A DNA stretch of 64,000 nt from Cutibacterium porci (GTDB lineage: Bacteria > Actinomycetota > Actinomycetes > Propionibacteriales > Propionibacteriaceae), in contig NZ_VUMG01000005.1 of assembly GCF_009696315.1 (NCBI RefSeq), positions 1 through 64,000 on the forward strand, read 5' to 3'. A program made the translations under genes and the position numbers. Position 1 is the first letter of the stretch. The number at the start of each line of letters is the position of its first letter. The notes below the pieces were generated by a model that did no database searches, was not told the origin of the DNA, and worked only from the letters and a program-made list of their open reading frames with translations. Positions 46,859-56,041 of this stretch are shown here, one piece after another.

Positions 46859-49138
46859 ATGGGCACCGTCCCACCTCGTAAGCACCCAGACATCCCCGAA
46901 AGCATGCCTGCCGTCAGCCTGACGAATGAGGAACGAGCCCATCAGCAACGATGGACACCGCTGCGCGTCACGATCTGGATCCTCATTTCCGCAATCGCTG
47001 GACTAGGTTGGTGGATGCTCGCCGTGCGCCGCGGCGAAACAGTGAACGGCATCTGGTTCGTTTTCGCGGCGGTCGGTTCGTATTTCATCGGCTACCGGTT
47101 CTACGGCAAATACATTCAAGACAAGCTCGTCCATCCCGACGACAACCGGGCTACGCCAGCCGAATATGACTACAACGGTCGGGACTTCGTTCCCACGGAT
47201 CGTCGCATCCTCTATGGCCACCACTTCGCCGCTATCGCTGGCGCTGGCCCCCTCGTCGGCCCGGTGCTCTCAGCCCAGATGGGCTACCTACCCAGCACGA
47301 TCTGGATCATTGTCGGCGTCATCTTGGCGGGCGCCGTTCAGGACTACCTCGTCCTGGTCATCTCGATGAGACGCGGTGGGCGTTCCCTCGGCCAGATGGC
47401 CAAGGACGAGCTGGGCCGCTTCGGCGGTATCGCAGCGCTCATCGCCACACTGACGATCATGCTCATTATCGTGGCCATCCTGGCGATGGTCGTCGTCAAC
47501 TCCTTGGCCGCTTCGTCGTGGGGAGTGTGGAGCGTCGGCTTAACCATTCCGATCGCGCTACTGATGGGCTTTTATTTGCGGTACCTGCGTCCCGGTAAGG
47601 TCCTTGAAGTCTCCATCATCGGCATTGTCCTGCTCGTGCTGGCCATCGCATCGGGGGCCTGGATCGAGAACACCGCCATTGCTAGTGCCCTTCACCTGAG
47701 TAAGCCGTTCCTAGCGTGGGCAATCATCATTTACGGGTTCGTCGCCGCAGTGCTCCCTGTATGGATGCTGCTAGCCCCTCGTGACTACTTGTCCACCTTC
47801 ATGAAGGTCGGCGTGATCGCCATGTTGGCGATCTCCATCGTCATCGTTCGCCCGGTCATTAGTGTGCCGGCAATGACGGTCTACGCCACGAACGGGGCGG
47901 GCCCAGTGTTTTCCGGAAAACTGTTTCCTTTCCTCTTTGTGACGATCGCATGTGGAGCGCTATCGGGATTCCATGCCACGATTTCGTCGGGAACCACTCC
48001 GAAGCTCATCGAGAAAGAATCCCAAGCGCGCCTTATCGGCTACGGCGGCATGCTCATGGAGTCATTCGTAGCGATCATGGCTCTCGTGGCCGCGCTGTCG
48101 GTGGACCGCGGCATCTACTTTGCTATGAACTCACCGGCCGGAGCTACCGGAAACACCGTGGAATCCGCCGTCGCCTACGTCAACTCGCTGGGACTATCCG
48201 GTGTACACACCGACGCCAACTCGCTAACGACGACGGCCAAGCTCGTTGGCGAAACCTCAATCATCAGCCGGACTGGTGGCGCCCCCACCCTGGCTGTTGG
48301 CCTTGCGACGATCATGCACAAGATCTTCGGCGGCGAAGCCATGATGAGTTTCTGGTACCACTTCGCAATCATGTTCGAGGCCCTGTTCATCCTTACCTCG
48401 GTTGACGCCGGAACCCGTGTCGCGCGGTTTATGCTCTCCGATGCGCTGGGTAACTTCTGGCCACGCCTCAGGGACCACTCATGGAAGGTGGGCTCCTGGC
48501 TGACTACCGCAATCATGGTGGCTGGCTGGGGATCAATCCTGCTCATGGGCGTCACCGATCCGTTGGGAGGCATCAACACCCTCTTTCCGCTCTTCGGCAT
48601 CGCAAATCAGCTACTGGCGGCTGTCGCCTTGTCGATCTGCTTGGTGGTGTTTGCCCGGGCCGGCCATACCTGGCGGCTACTTATTATCTTCGTGCCGATG
48701 CTGTTCACTGCTGTCATCACGGTGTACGGGTCTTGGCTGAAGATCTTCTCCCCTGATCCTAAGATCGGTTACTGGGCCAACCACATGGCTTACAAGCGCG
48801 CGATCGCTGCGGGCAAGACATCACTGGGACAAGCCAAGAATATCGACGATATGCACACCGTCGTCGGTAATACAGCCGTCCAAGGCACGATGTCGATCAT
48901 CTTCGTCGTCTGTGCCGTCATCGTCATGGTCGTTGCCTGTATCCGTACCGTCCAGGCACTACGCGGCCGCAACATCATCGACACCGAAGATGCGGCGCAG
49001 GCCTCCAAGATCTTTGCGCCTAGCGGCCTCGTTCCGACCAAGGCCGAGAAGGATCTACAGGCGGAGTGGAACGCGTTCTACGAAAAGCACCCCGAGCTTG
49101 ATCTGGAAAGTGTCCACAAGAGCAAGGAGCACGCATGA
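46859..49138 (+). CDS. cstA: Carbon starvation protein CstA family (peptide/pyruvate transporter)
   Basis: Membrane protein of 759 residues with about 16-18 helices. Family marks include FGK-YIQ-like YRFYGKYIQDKL, GHHFAAIAGAGPLVGPVLSAQ and the GFHATISSGTTPK loop. E. coli CstA and BtsT take up peptides or pyruvate during carbon limitation. GGAGGT lies 4 bases before the ATG. The stop overlaps the small ybdD-like gene by 4 bases, the conserved partner arrangement. Confidence 0.94.
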   Translation: MGTVPPRKHPDIPESMPAVSLTNEERAHQQRWTPLRVTIWILISAIAGLGWWMLAVRRGETVNGIWFVFAAVGSYFIGYRFYGKYIQDKLVHPDDNRATPAEYDYNGRDFVPTDRRILYGHHFAAIAGAGPLVGPVLSAQMGYLPSTIWIIVGVILAGAVQDYLVLVISMRRGGRSLGQMAKDELGRFGGIAALIATLTIMLIIVAILAMVVVNSLAASSWGVWSVGLTIPIALLMGFYLRYLRPGKVLEVSIIGIVLLVLAIASGAWIENTAIASALHLSKPFLAWAIIIYGFVAAVLPVWMLLAPRDYLSTFMKVGVIAMLAISIVIVRPVISVPAMTVYATNGAGPVFSGKLFPFLFVTIACGALSGFHATISSGTTPKLIEKESQARLIGYGGMLMESFVAIMALVAALSVDRGIYFAMNSPAGATGNTVESAVAYVNSLGLSGVHTDANSLTTTAKLVGETSIISRTGGAPTLAVGLATIMHKIFGGEAMMSFWYHFAIMFEALFILTSVDAGTRVARFMLSDALGNFWPRLRDHSWKVGSWLTTAIMVAGWGSILLMGVTDPLGGINTLFPLFGIANQLLAAVALSICLVVFARAGHTWRLLIIFVPMLFTAVITVYGSWLKIFSPDPKIGYWANHMAYKRAIAAGKTSLGQAKNIDDMHTVVGNTAVQGTMSIIFVVCAVIVMVVACIRTVQALRGRNIIDTEDAAQASKIFAPSGLVPTKAEKDLQAEWNAFYEKHPELDLESVHKSKEHA

Positions 49139-49350
49139 CCGCCGCTCCCCAGCACCGGCCCACTGACCCGCTGTGGCAGCGGTGGTGGTCATCTCTGAGG
49201 TGGTGGGTGCGCGGAGTCACCGGCGCCGACGCCTACGACAACTACCTCGAATGGTGCCGTCGCACTGGTCACGAGCCGATGTCGGAAAAGTCGTTCTGGC
49301 GTGACCAATGCGATCGTCAGGACCGCAATCCTCAGGCGCGCTGCTGCTAA
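49135..49350 (+). CDS. YbdD/YjiX family small protein
   Basis: Protein of 71 residues, DUF466, rich in Trp and Arg near the start (WQRWWSSLRWWVRGVTGADAY), with the Y-x3-YLEWC...EPMSEKSFWRD section typical of the family. It accompanies cstA-type genes in most bacteria and is needed for transporter function in E. coli relatives. Overlaps cstA as ATGA. Confidence 0.92.
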   Translation: MTAAPQHRPTDPLWQRWWSSLRWWVRGVTGADAYDNYLEWCRRTGHEPMSEKSFWRDQCDRQDRNPQARCC

Positions 49351-49369
49351 GTGGCCATTGCTCACGTGC

Positions 49370-49397
49370 CCGGAGTCGACCGGTCGGTCGACTCCGG
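49370..49397. terminator. Terminator hairpin after cstA-ybdD
   Basis: Perfect 12-bp stem (49370-49381 with 49386-49397) and 4-base loop, 19 bases after the stop. Confidence 0.75.
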
Positions 49398-49409
49398 AAT
49401 CGGCATCTC

Positions 49410-49444
49410 ACCTGCCGTCGATGAGCGCTTCCCCGACGGCAGGT
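49410..49444. terminator. Second hairpin, convergent terminator
   Basis: 10-bp stem (49410-49419 with 49435-49444) with a 15-base loop, positioned to end the minus-strand MHS transporter. Confidence 0.5.
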
Positions 49445-49468
49445 CGAGTCCGGCTCACCTGTGCCTCG

Positions 49469-50989
49469 TCAATCGGGTTTTCTGGCGTCCCTCAGTACCT
49501 TCTCAACGTCCAAGTCGGGGTTATTATCCTGGTTCGCCACGAGATCATGAGCTTCCTCGAGGGTGAGCACGGTGGGCATTGCACCGGGCATCGGTTTCCG
49601 GGCGGTTTCCCTCATCACAAGCACAGCGATGAACCCGGCCACCGATGTCCCGATAATCCAATATGCCGGAGCAAGCCGATCGCCTGTGACGGTGACCAAA
49701 GCCTCCATAATGAACGGTGCAGTGCCGGAGAACAGCGCAGCTGCGAGGTTATAGGACATTCCCATTCCTCCATAACGAGATGACGTGGGGAATAGAGCTG
49801 GCAGCGCGGAGGCAAGGTTCGACACGTACAGGGCGACAGGCACGGCCAACATGAAGAGCCCCACCAGAGTCGACCACAGCTGCCCGTGCATCATGAGCAA
49901 AAATGCCGGTATCGACAGGATGATCGCACCCACCGATGCGCTAAATAGCACGGATCGGCGTCCGATCCGATCCGACAATGCCCCGGCCGCTGGTATGCCC
50001 AAGCTCATGAGGACAAGGACCGGCAAAGTTAACAGGTTTCCGTGCACGGCGTCGTAGCCAAGTGTCGTCGTCAGATATGTGGGCATGTATGAGGTGACGG
50101 CATAGCCGAGAGTGTTCGCGGCCGCGACTAGGACGAAGGCGGTAAGGATTTCACGCCAATAGCTGCGTACCAGGTCTGCGATTCCCTTCGTCGGATTCTG
50201 GTTACGGCTAGCGACCCCTACCTGTGCCTGCAGGTAGGCTGGTGAATCCTCGATCTTCAAGCGGAAATAGATAGCAATCAGGCCAAGGGGCAACGCGATA
50301 AGGAACGGCACACGCCACACGTATCCTTCCATTGCCGGCCCCGACATAGTGAGCTGCAGCGCCGACACGACAGCCGCGCCAATGGCGAACCCTAAATATG
50401 ACCCGAGATCAAGTAGCGAAGCATAGAACCCTCGGTGCTTGTCGGGAGCGTACTCGGTGATGAACGTCGTCGCCCCCGCGTACTCGCCGCCAGTCGAGAA
50501 CCCTTGAACGAGCTTCAAGGTGATGAGCAAAATGGGTGCCCACACCCCGATCGTCGAGTAATCAGGAAGCACACCGATGAGGAAAGTCGCTGCCGACATC
50601 ACGATGAGGGTAAAAGCAAGCACCCTGTGACGGCCCAAGCGGTCACCCAGCTGCCCCAGGACAATCCCGCCCAGCGGCCGTGCAATGAAGGTCACTGCGA
50701 ACACGCCCAGTGAGAAAAGGCTCTTGACGGACGGTGCCGCGTCAGGGAGAAAAACGGGGCCGATGATCACGGCCAGGTATCCATAGACACCGACGTCGTA
50801 CCACTCCATGAGATTGCCAACGATGGTCCCAGCGATGGCTCGGCGCATGGTTGGTCGTTCGACGACGGTGACGTCCTCCACCTGTAGACGACAGTGATGC
50901 TCGTCTGGGGTATCGCACTGACGATCTAGCTTCGGGGCCTGGTCTGGAATGCGGTTGGGGGAAGAGGAGTGGAATGGACTCGGTGTCAT
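49469..50989 (-). CDS. MHS-family metabolite:proton symporter
   Basis: About 506 residues and twelve helices; the MHS (ProP/ShiA/KgtP) family is shown by GNLMEWYDVGVYGYLA, RPLGGIVLGQLGDRLGRH and QGFSTGGEYAGATTFITEYAP. It imports organic acids, proline or betaine-like solutes; substrate unknown. A hydrophilic N-terminus of about 50 residues precedes TM1. ATG at 50989 preferred, GGGAG 5 bases upstream. Confidence 0.9.
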   Translation of the reverse strand: MTPSPFHSSSPNRIPDQAPKLDRQCDTPDEHHCRLQVEDVTVVERPTMRRAIAGTIVGNLMEWYDVGVYGYLAVIIGPVFLPDAAPSVKSLFSLGVFAVTFIARPLGGIVLGQLGDRLGRHRVLAFTLIVMSAATFLIGVLPDYSTIGVWAPILLITLKLVQGFSTGGEYAGATTFITEYAPDKHRGFYASLLDLGSYLGFAIGAAVVSALQLTMSGPAMEGYVWRVPFLIALPLGLIAIYFRLKIEDSPAYLQAQVGVASRNQNPTKGIADLVRSYWREILTAFVLVAAANTLGYAVTSYMPTYLTTTLGYDAVHGNLLTLPVLVLMSLGIPAAGALSDRIGRRSVLFSASVGAIILSIPAFLLMMHGQLWSTLVGLFMLAVPVALYVSNLASALPALFPTSSRYGGMGMSYNLAAALFSGTAPFIMEALVTVTGDRLAPAYWIIGTSVAGFIAVLVMRETARKPMPGAMPTVLTLEEAHDLVANQDNNPDLDVEKVLRDARKPD

Positions 50990-51388
50990 GGTCTCTCCCG
51001 GTTGCGGACTATTCGACGCAGCCGTCCTACGCGGCATCGACATAGGGCGCGCTCATCCGAAGATCAATCGAGTGAGCTGTGCGGCACTTGTCGATGATGC
51101 CACTCACAGTGTCACTGACGTGAGGCCTGGGATCAGCGGTGCGAGAACGTCGCCTCATTGTTGGCAAGCCATGCCGCGCCGCATCAACATCACGCTCAGC
51201 TGTAAGCCTGTAAGCGTGTTCTCCCCCATCGACGTTTGGCCTTCCTGTGACTACGCCCCGGCGGCCAGCAAACTGCATCCGGCATCCGCGTCGGGATCAT
51301 TTCGTACCCAATCCCCGGCGACTTCCCAGTGCAGTACCCCAAAGACCCGGCCGACCTTAAGCCCTCGCGTTCGACCAGGAGTATGACG
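50990..51388. other. Intergenic region, MHS transporter to rnpB
   Basis: About 400 bases with no supported gene. A plus-strand frame without a start (51251-51406) reads like coding sequence in its last third but cannot be identified. Confidence 0.4.
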
Positions 51389-51772
51389 GGACGAGCCATC
51401 CTATAAGCCGGGTTCTGTAACCCCAGTGGGGCCGGTGGTCATCCATCTGTGAACACCATTACTGGCGTCCTCCCGCCTTTCGGCTGCGCGGCCTACCCGA
51501 ACGCTCGAGCGAGCAACCCTCAAACGCGTCCGCGACCTTACGGTCTTCTTGGCCTTGCTCCAAGTGGGGTTTGTCATGCCGTCACCGTCACCGATGACGC
51601 GGTGGGCTCTTACCCCGCCGTTTCACCCTTACCGGCCCGAAGCCGGCGGTCTATTCTCTGTGGCACTGTCCCGCGGGTCACCCCGGGTGGGCGTTACCCA
51701 CCACCTTGCTCTATGGAGCCCGGACTTTCCTCGACAGCTCACTGCTGCCGCGATCACCCGGATGGCTCGTCC
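51389..51772 (-). ncRNA. rnpB: RNase P RNA, class A
   Basis: Ribozyme subunit of RNase P, about 384 nucleotides, which matures the 5' ends of tRNAs. On the minus strand it holds the conserved 5' element GAGGAAAGTCCGGGCTCC, the following AGAGCAAGGTGG region and the 3' element ACAGAACCCGGCTTAT. The ends are set by a perfect 12-bp P1 helix, GACGAGCCATCC (51760-51771) with its complement (51390-51401). Located downstream of the zinc-ribbon gene. Confidence 0.97.
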
Positions 51773-51819
51773 GACTACCGAGTCTACGGATATTCCGACA
51801 TCACCGCCACACGGCGGTC

Positions 51820-52572
51820 TCAGTTGGACTCACTCGTGCGCACAAGTATGCGATCGCATTCCTCGCATCGCACCACGTCATCGTCGGCGGCTGCCTCATA
51901 CCTGCGCAGGTCGGCGGCGTTCGCGGCGATACCGCATCCCTCACATACCCCATGGACCAACTTTGCACACCCCATGCCGGTGCGTTCGCGCAGAAGTTCG
52001 TACAGCTTCAAGAGGTCAGCGGGAATGCCTCCTGCTTGGGTCTGACGCACCCGTCGCAGTTCACCTAATTCGTCGTCGATGCCCTTGAGACCGGCGTCGC
52101 GAGACGCCAATACAGTCCGGATATGGCCATCGAGCTCGATGCGACGTCGATCAGCGTCGGCATGAGCGCGTTCTGCGTCCTCAACAGCCTGCATGGCGTC
52201 AAGCTCGGCGTCCTCCAACCGAGAGATGCGCCGTCCAAGGTGCTCAATTTCCTCTGTCAAACCGCGCAACGCTTTGTGATCGGTGATGCTTCCGGCATCC
52301 ACGGTTTTCTGGTTGCGCTCCATTCGGGCGCGAGCTGGTTTAAGGTCGGCCTCGATGCGTTCCTGTTCCATGGTGGCGTCCGATAGAGCGGTGGACTTGG
52401 CTACGACTTCCTCCGCAAGCGTTCGCCGTTGCACTGCAAGGTCTTTGAGTTCGGCCAACTCAGGCAGGGTCTGACGGCGATGCTCAGCTTGGGCGATCAG
52501 CCGATCAGTGTGAGCAAGGTCCAGAAGTTTCCACTGATCCTGTGCCGCAGCTTTCACGCTAGCCTCCTGCAT
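51820..52572 (-). CDS. Coiled-coil protein with C-terminal C4 zinc ribbon
   Basis: About 250 residues. The first 190 are almost all helical, forming a long coiled-coil hairpin; the end carries a zinc ribbon with VCEGCG and VRCEECDR. This is the CT398/DUF-type nucleic-acid-linked family (Rv2229c-like). Exact role unknown. Start chosen at ATG 52572; an ATG at 52605 is possible. rnpB follows 47 bases later on the same strand. Confidence 0.85.
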   Translation of the reverse strand: MQEASVKAAAQDQWKLLDLAHTDRLIAQAEHRRQTLPELAELKDLAVQRRTLAEEVVAKSTALSDATMEQERIEADLKPARARMERNQKTVDAGSITDHKALRGLTEEIEHLGRRISRLEDAELDAMQAVEDAERAHADADRRRIELDGHIRTVLASRDAGLKGIDDELGELRRVRQTQAGGIPADLLKLYELLRERTGMGCAKLVHGVCEGCGIAANAADLRRYEAAADDDVVRCEECDRILVRTSESN

Positions 52573-52935
52573 TCCGTGGCCCTGTTGACATGTAAGGGTT
52601 GACATGTGAGGCTCAGCCTACCTCCAGACGGCATGGCGCTGAGCGTATCTGCAATGACCTGTCCTGGTACCAGTTCAGGCGCCTCATACCTCTCGCGGCA
52701 ATGATCCGATGCTACCGGCAATTAGCTTTCGGACAATCCTGCCGCAGCTCAATATGGGCATGGACATCAACACCCGTTATTGCACTGCACCTCTAAGAAA
52801 GCTGCGAAGTAATGGCACCTTCTTCGCCCAGGCGTTGCGTCCTGCTGCCCCATAAAAGCCCGCTGGGTCCCAAGACGTCCATTCCGCCGAGCCCTACACT
52901 GGAGGGGATACTCACCAATCAGCGGAGGTCCGAAT
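52573..52935. other. Divergent intergenic region
   Basis: Between the zinc-ribbon gene and pepP. GGAGG near 52922 is the pepP ribosome-binding site. Nothing else recognised. Confidence 0.35.
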
Positions 52936-54432
52936 ATGACCGAGACGAGGTCCACAGAGCTAGACGATCAGCTAAAGCAGGCCGAAGAGCAGAAGGTCCC
53001 CAAGCGTCAAACCCCGTTCTCAAAGGCCTTCGTCGAGTTCATCCCTACTGACTGGGCCCCCTATTCTGACGAGCTGCCTGAACCGCTCAGCTCGGTACCT
53101 TCGGCTACCGCACACCGCGATGCCTTAGCCGCCCGCTTTCCTCATGATCGCCTGGTCGTTCCCGCTGGCCATCTCATGCGCCGCAATAACGACTGCGACT
53201 ACCCTTTCCGCCCTAACACTGCCTTCGCCTACTACTCGGGCTTAGGAACCGACCGGGAGCCCAACGCGGTTCTTGTCATTGATACCACCGCGGAAACCCG
53301 CGATGTGCTGTACTTCAAGCCGCGTGCACCCCGCACCGACCGCGAGTTCTATGCCGATCCGACCTACGGTGAGATGTGGGTTGGCCAGCGAGAGTCCCTG
53401 GAGGAGATGGCGGCCATGACCGGACTCGTCTGCCGCGACATCTCGCAACTCAACGACGCGTTGTCGACTGGAGACACCACAGTGCGCGTCATTCGCGACG
53501 CCGACGAGAATGTCACTGCCACCGTCGACTCATTGCGTCAGCGGGGCTCTGAGGACGCCGACGACGAATTCTACGAATACTCCTCGGCTGCCCGCTTCTG
53601 TAAGGACGACTGGGAGGTCGAACAGTTGCGGGACGCCTGCCGTAAGTCCAAGGTCGGGTTTGAATCCATGATCGCTGAGATCCCGGAGGCCGTCCGCAAG
53701 GGTCGAGGCGAGCGTTGGATGGAAGGTACTTTCGGACGCGTCGCCCGTCATCTGGGCAATGAGGTGGGCTACGGCTCGATCTGCGCGGCCGGCGACCACG
53801 CCAATACCCTGCACTGGGTGCGTAACGACGGTGATCTACGGCCCGGCGAACTCATCCTTATCGACGCTGGGATTGAAGTCGACTCCCTTTACACCGCTGA
53901 TATCACCCGCACCCTACCGATCTCGGGTACCTTCTCCCCCGCCCAGCGTCGCGTCTACCAGGCTGTCCTTGAGGCCCAAGATGCGGCAGCTGCCGTCGCG
54001 AAGGTTGGCCACGATCACGCCGAAATTCATCAAGCTGCCATTCGCGTCATCTGCGAGTACTTGCACGAGTGGGGCATCCTTCCGGTCAGCGTCGAGGAGT
54101 CGCTGTCAGCCGAGGGCGGCCAACACCGGAGATGGATGGTTCATGGCACATCACACCACCTTGGCTTGGACGTCCACGACTGTAACCAGGCGCGTCGTCA
54201 GGATTACTCTGGACCGCTCAAGCAGGGCATGTGCGTCTCGAACGAGCCGGGCATCTACTTCAAGCAGACCGACCTGCTGGTCCCCGAGGAGTTTCGCGGC
54301 ATCGGCGTGCGCATTGAAGATGACCTATGCATTACTGACGGCGAGCCCGAGTGGCTGTCCAAGGATTGCCCACGTCAGATCGACGACGTCGAGGCATGGA
54401 TAGCGGATATTTGGGGTCGCACCTCTCGCTGA
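52936..54432 (+). CDS. pepP: Xaa-Pro aminopeptidase (aminopeptidase P, M24)
   Basis: Releases N-terminal residues before proline. Length 498 residues: N-terminal aminopeptidase-P domain (RNNDCDYPFRPNTAFAYYSG) and C-terminal pita-bread catalytic domain with the metal ligands Asp in LIDAG, Asp in TADITRT, His in TSHHLGLDVHD, Glu in SNEPGIY and Glu in VRIEDD. Cytoplasmic, no signal peptide. GGAGG lies 8-9 bases before the ATG. A strong hairpin follows. Confidence 0.95.
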   Translation: MTETRSTELDDQLKQAEEQKVPKRQTPFSKAFVEFIPTDWAPYSDELPEPLSSVPSATAHRDALAARFPHDRLVVPAGHLMRRNNDCDYPFRPNTAFAYYSGLGTDREPNAVLVIDTTAETRDVLYFKPRAPRTDREFYADPTYGEMWVGQRESLEEMAAMTGLVCRDISQLNDALSTGDTTVRVIRDADENVTATVDSLRQRGSEDADDEFYEYSSAARFCKDDWEVEQLRDACRKSKVGFESMIAEIPEAVRKGRGERWMEGTFGRVARHLGNEVGYGSICAAGDHANTLHWVRNDGDLRPGELILIDAGIEVDSLYTADITRTLPISGTFSPAQRRVYQAVLEAQDAAAAVAKVGHDHAEIHQAAIRVICEYLHEWGILPVSVEESLSAEGGQHRRWMVHGTSHHLGLDVHDCNQARRQDYSGPLKQGMCVSNEPGIYFKQTDLLVPEEFRGIGVRIEDDLCITDGEPEWLSKDCPRQIDDVEAWIADIWGRTSR

Positions 54433-54438
54433 TTTCGT

Positions 54439-54477
54439 CGATGCGCAGTGCCTTTCAACCCCTGGCACTGCGCATCG
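54439..54477. terminator. Bidirectional terminator, pepP/ctaA
   Basis: Perfect 14-bp stem (54439-54452 with 54464-54477), 11-base loop. It runs into the 3' end of the convergent heme synthase gene. Confidence 0.75.
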
Positions 54478-55321
54478 TCGCCGTCATGGTCAAGCACAGG
54501 ATGAGCACAGCAGGGACGGCATGGAGGGTTCCCAGCCCGTGGTTAGATCCATGAGCCGCGATAAGCACCCCTACAACGAGCTCAATGACGATGAGCACAG
54601 CGCACAAAATGTCCCAGCCATTGCGACGCCCCCAGCGAGCCGCAAGGAAGACGATTGCGAGCAGCATTCCGATTCCCGTGACAGTCTGCTGAGCAACCCA
54701 GCCAGCGAGGGGGCCGTCCCCGGCACCGCGCACAAACATCGCCCAACCCATACACCGGGTCAACGACCCGGGACCAGCCACCTGCACAGCGAAGAAATGG
54801 CCTGCGACGAGGAAGACGACAGCGCCAACCCCAAGTTTGGTCCGCCCATTCCACATCCACGGTGCCCCAGGCCTACGCGCAACAAAATAGGCTCGCCACA
54901 TAGCTCCCATCGAGACAATCGCGGCTAGCAAGTCGAACGAGGCCTCGACCGACGTGATCCCCCACTTGATGGTCATCATGCCGAACACGCCGGACGTCAA
55001 CGCCCCTAGCAGTGCCACAACCGGGAGCACGACGAGCAGTTTGTCCGCGCGCCGATACGCCACACCGACGATGACGCTGGCGACTGCAAACAACCCCACC
55101 GAGGCCGAAATGACGCGGTGAATGAACTCAACCCACGGCTGGGTAGCATCCAGCGGCGTGAGACGACCGAAATAGCACCCGGGCCAGTTCGGGCACGACG
55201 CTGAGGCATCGGTGGCACACACTGTCGAGCCCAGCGCCAAGGTGACCGTAATGGCGATGGCGGTAACGGCAAAAAGAATCGCCGCTCCTGCCGGGACGGT
55301 ATTCCTCGTTGTATCGGTCAT
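54455..55321 (-). CDS. ctaA: Heme A synthase, COX15/CtaA family
   Basis: Membrane protein of about 288 residues and eight helices. Family features are the Cys-containing loop after TM1 (CATDASASCPNWPGCYFG), the Glu-His pair of EFIHR, and later His residues in GHFFAV and HGSNHGLGTLH. It converts heme O to heme A for aa3-type oxidase. ATG at 55321 preferred, GAGGAA 4 bases upstream. The CtaG-type gene lies 50 kb away. Confidence 0.85.
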   Translation of the reverse strand: MTDTTRNTVPAGAAILFAVTAIAITVTLALGSTVCATDASASCPNWPGCYFGRLTPLDATQPWVEFIHRVISASVGLFAVASVIVGVAYRRADKLLVVLPVVALLGALTSGVFGMMTIKWGITSVEASFDLLAAIVSMGAMWRAYFVARRPGAPWMWNGRTKLGVGAVVFLVAGHFFAVQVAGPGSLTRCMGWAMFVRGAGDGPLAGWVAQQTVTGIGMLLAIVFLAARWGRRNGWDILCAVLIVIELVVGVLIAAHGSNHGLGTLHAVPAVLILCLTMTATMRSARG

Positions 55322-55439
55322 GATGTTCCTCGATGATGCTAATCGCCGTTGGCCGGCGCAGGTGGCGAACGGCGTGGACTGTCTGATACTGCCACCACCG
55401 CCGAGGACGCCCACGGGCAGGCCCCCCGTTAAAACAGCA

Positions 55440-55952
55440 TCAGCTCTGGAAGGCCTTCGCCCGCATGAACGGCATATTCGATACCATTTCGCGGGCCTGT
55501 GCAGCTACCTTGTGCTCAGCAAGCACCTCGTAGTGCGTTGCGACAACTTGCTGCACAGAGTTGAAGTCACGCTCACCACCAGTCATCGAATACGTGATAG
55601 CTGCGGTAATCATGCCAATCACCACGCCGACAATGAGTCCCGTCAGCAGCAAGGGGAAGATGGCCTCACCCGTCGTGAAGAACATCATCATCAAACCCAC
55701 GAGAAGACCCATGCCGATTCCTGACACCGCTCCTTGCCCAAGCACCGACCCCCAGGTACGACGTCCGGTAACACGCTCAATTGTCTTGAGGTCCGTCCCG
55801 ACGATGCAGAGGTTTTCAACCGGAAACTCCTTATCAGACAGTTGGTCGACCACCTTCTGAGCCGTCTCGTAATCATCGACAACGACAATCGACTGCGGGT
55901 ACTCCAAATTGAACATAGCGTTCGCCCTGCCTGGGGCTACATTGAGTGTCAC
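55440..55952 (-). CDS. General stress protein 17M-like (YflT domain) membrane protein
   Basis: Protein of 170 residues. The N-terminal YflT-like domain (SIVVVDDYETAQKVVDQLSDKEFP, about 20-60) is followed by two membrane helices with Gly/Met-rich sequence (about 75-120) and a soluble C-terminus. Related Bacillus proteins are general stress proteins of unknown action. GTG at 55952 is fixed by AGGAGG 5 bases upstream. Divergent from the MgtE-N/CBS gene. Confidence 0.8.
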   Translation of the reverse strand: MTLNVAPGRANAMFNLEYPQSIVVVDDYETAQKVVDQLSDKEFPVENLCIVGTDLKTIERVTGRRTWGSVLGQGAVSGIGMGLLVGLMMMFFTTGEAIFPLLLTGLIVGVVIGMITAAITYSMTGGERDFNSVQQVVATHYEVLAEHKVAAQAREMVSNMPFMRAKAFQS

Positions 55953-56041
55953 TGTTTCCTCCTCTGTGTGGCCGCCAGTCTACGGACAAACACTGACAGC
56001 GTGTCGGCGTCTACGCGTACCGTCCGGGTAGATTGTGCGAG

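Noticed and set aside
51251-51406. Plus-strand stretch whose last 30 codons look protein-like (GIRVGIISYPIPGDF and on)
   Set aside because: No start codon, an in-frame stop just upstream, and the end runs into rnpB. Could be a gene remnant, but nothing identifies it.
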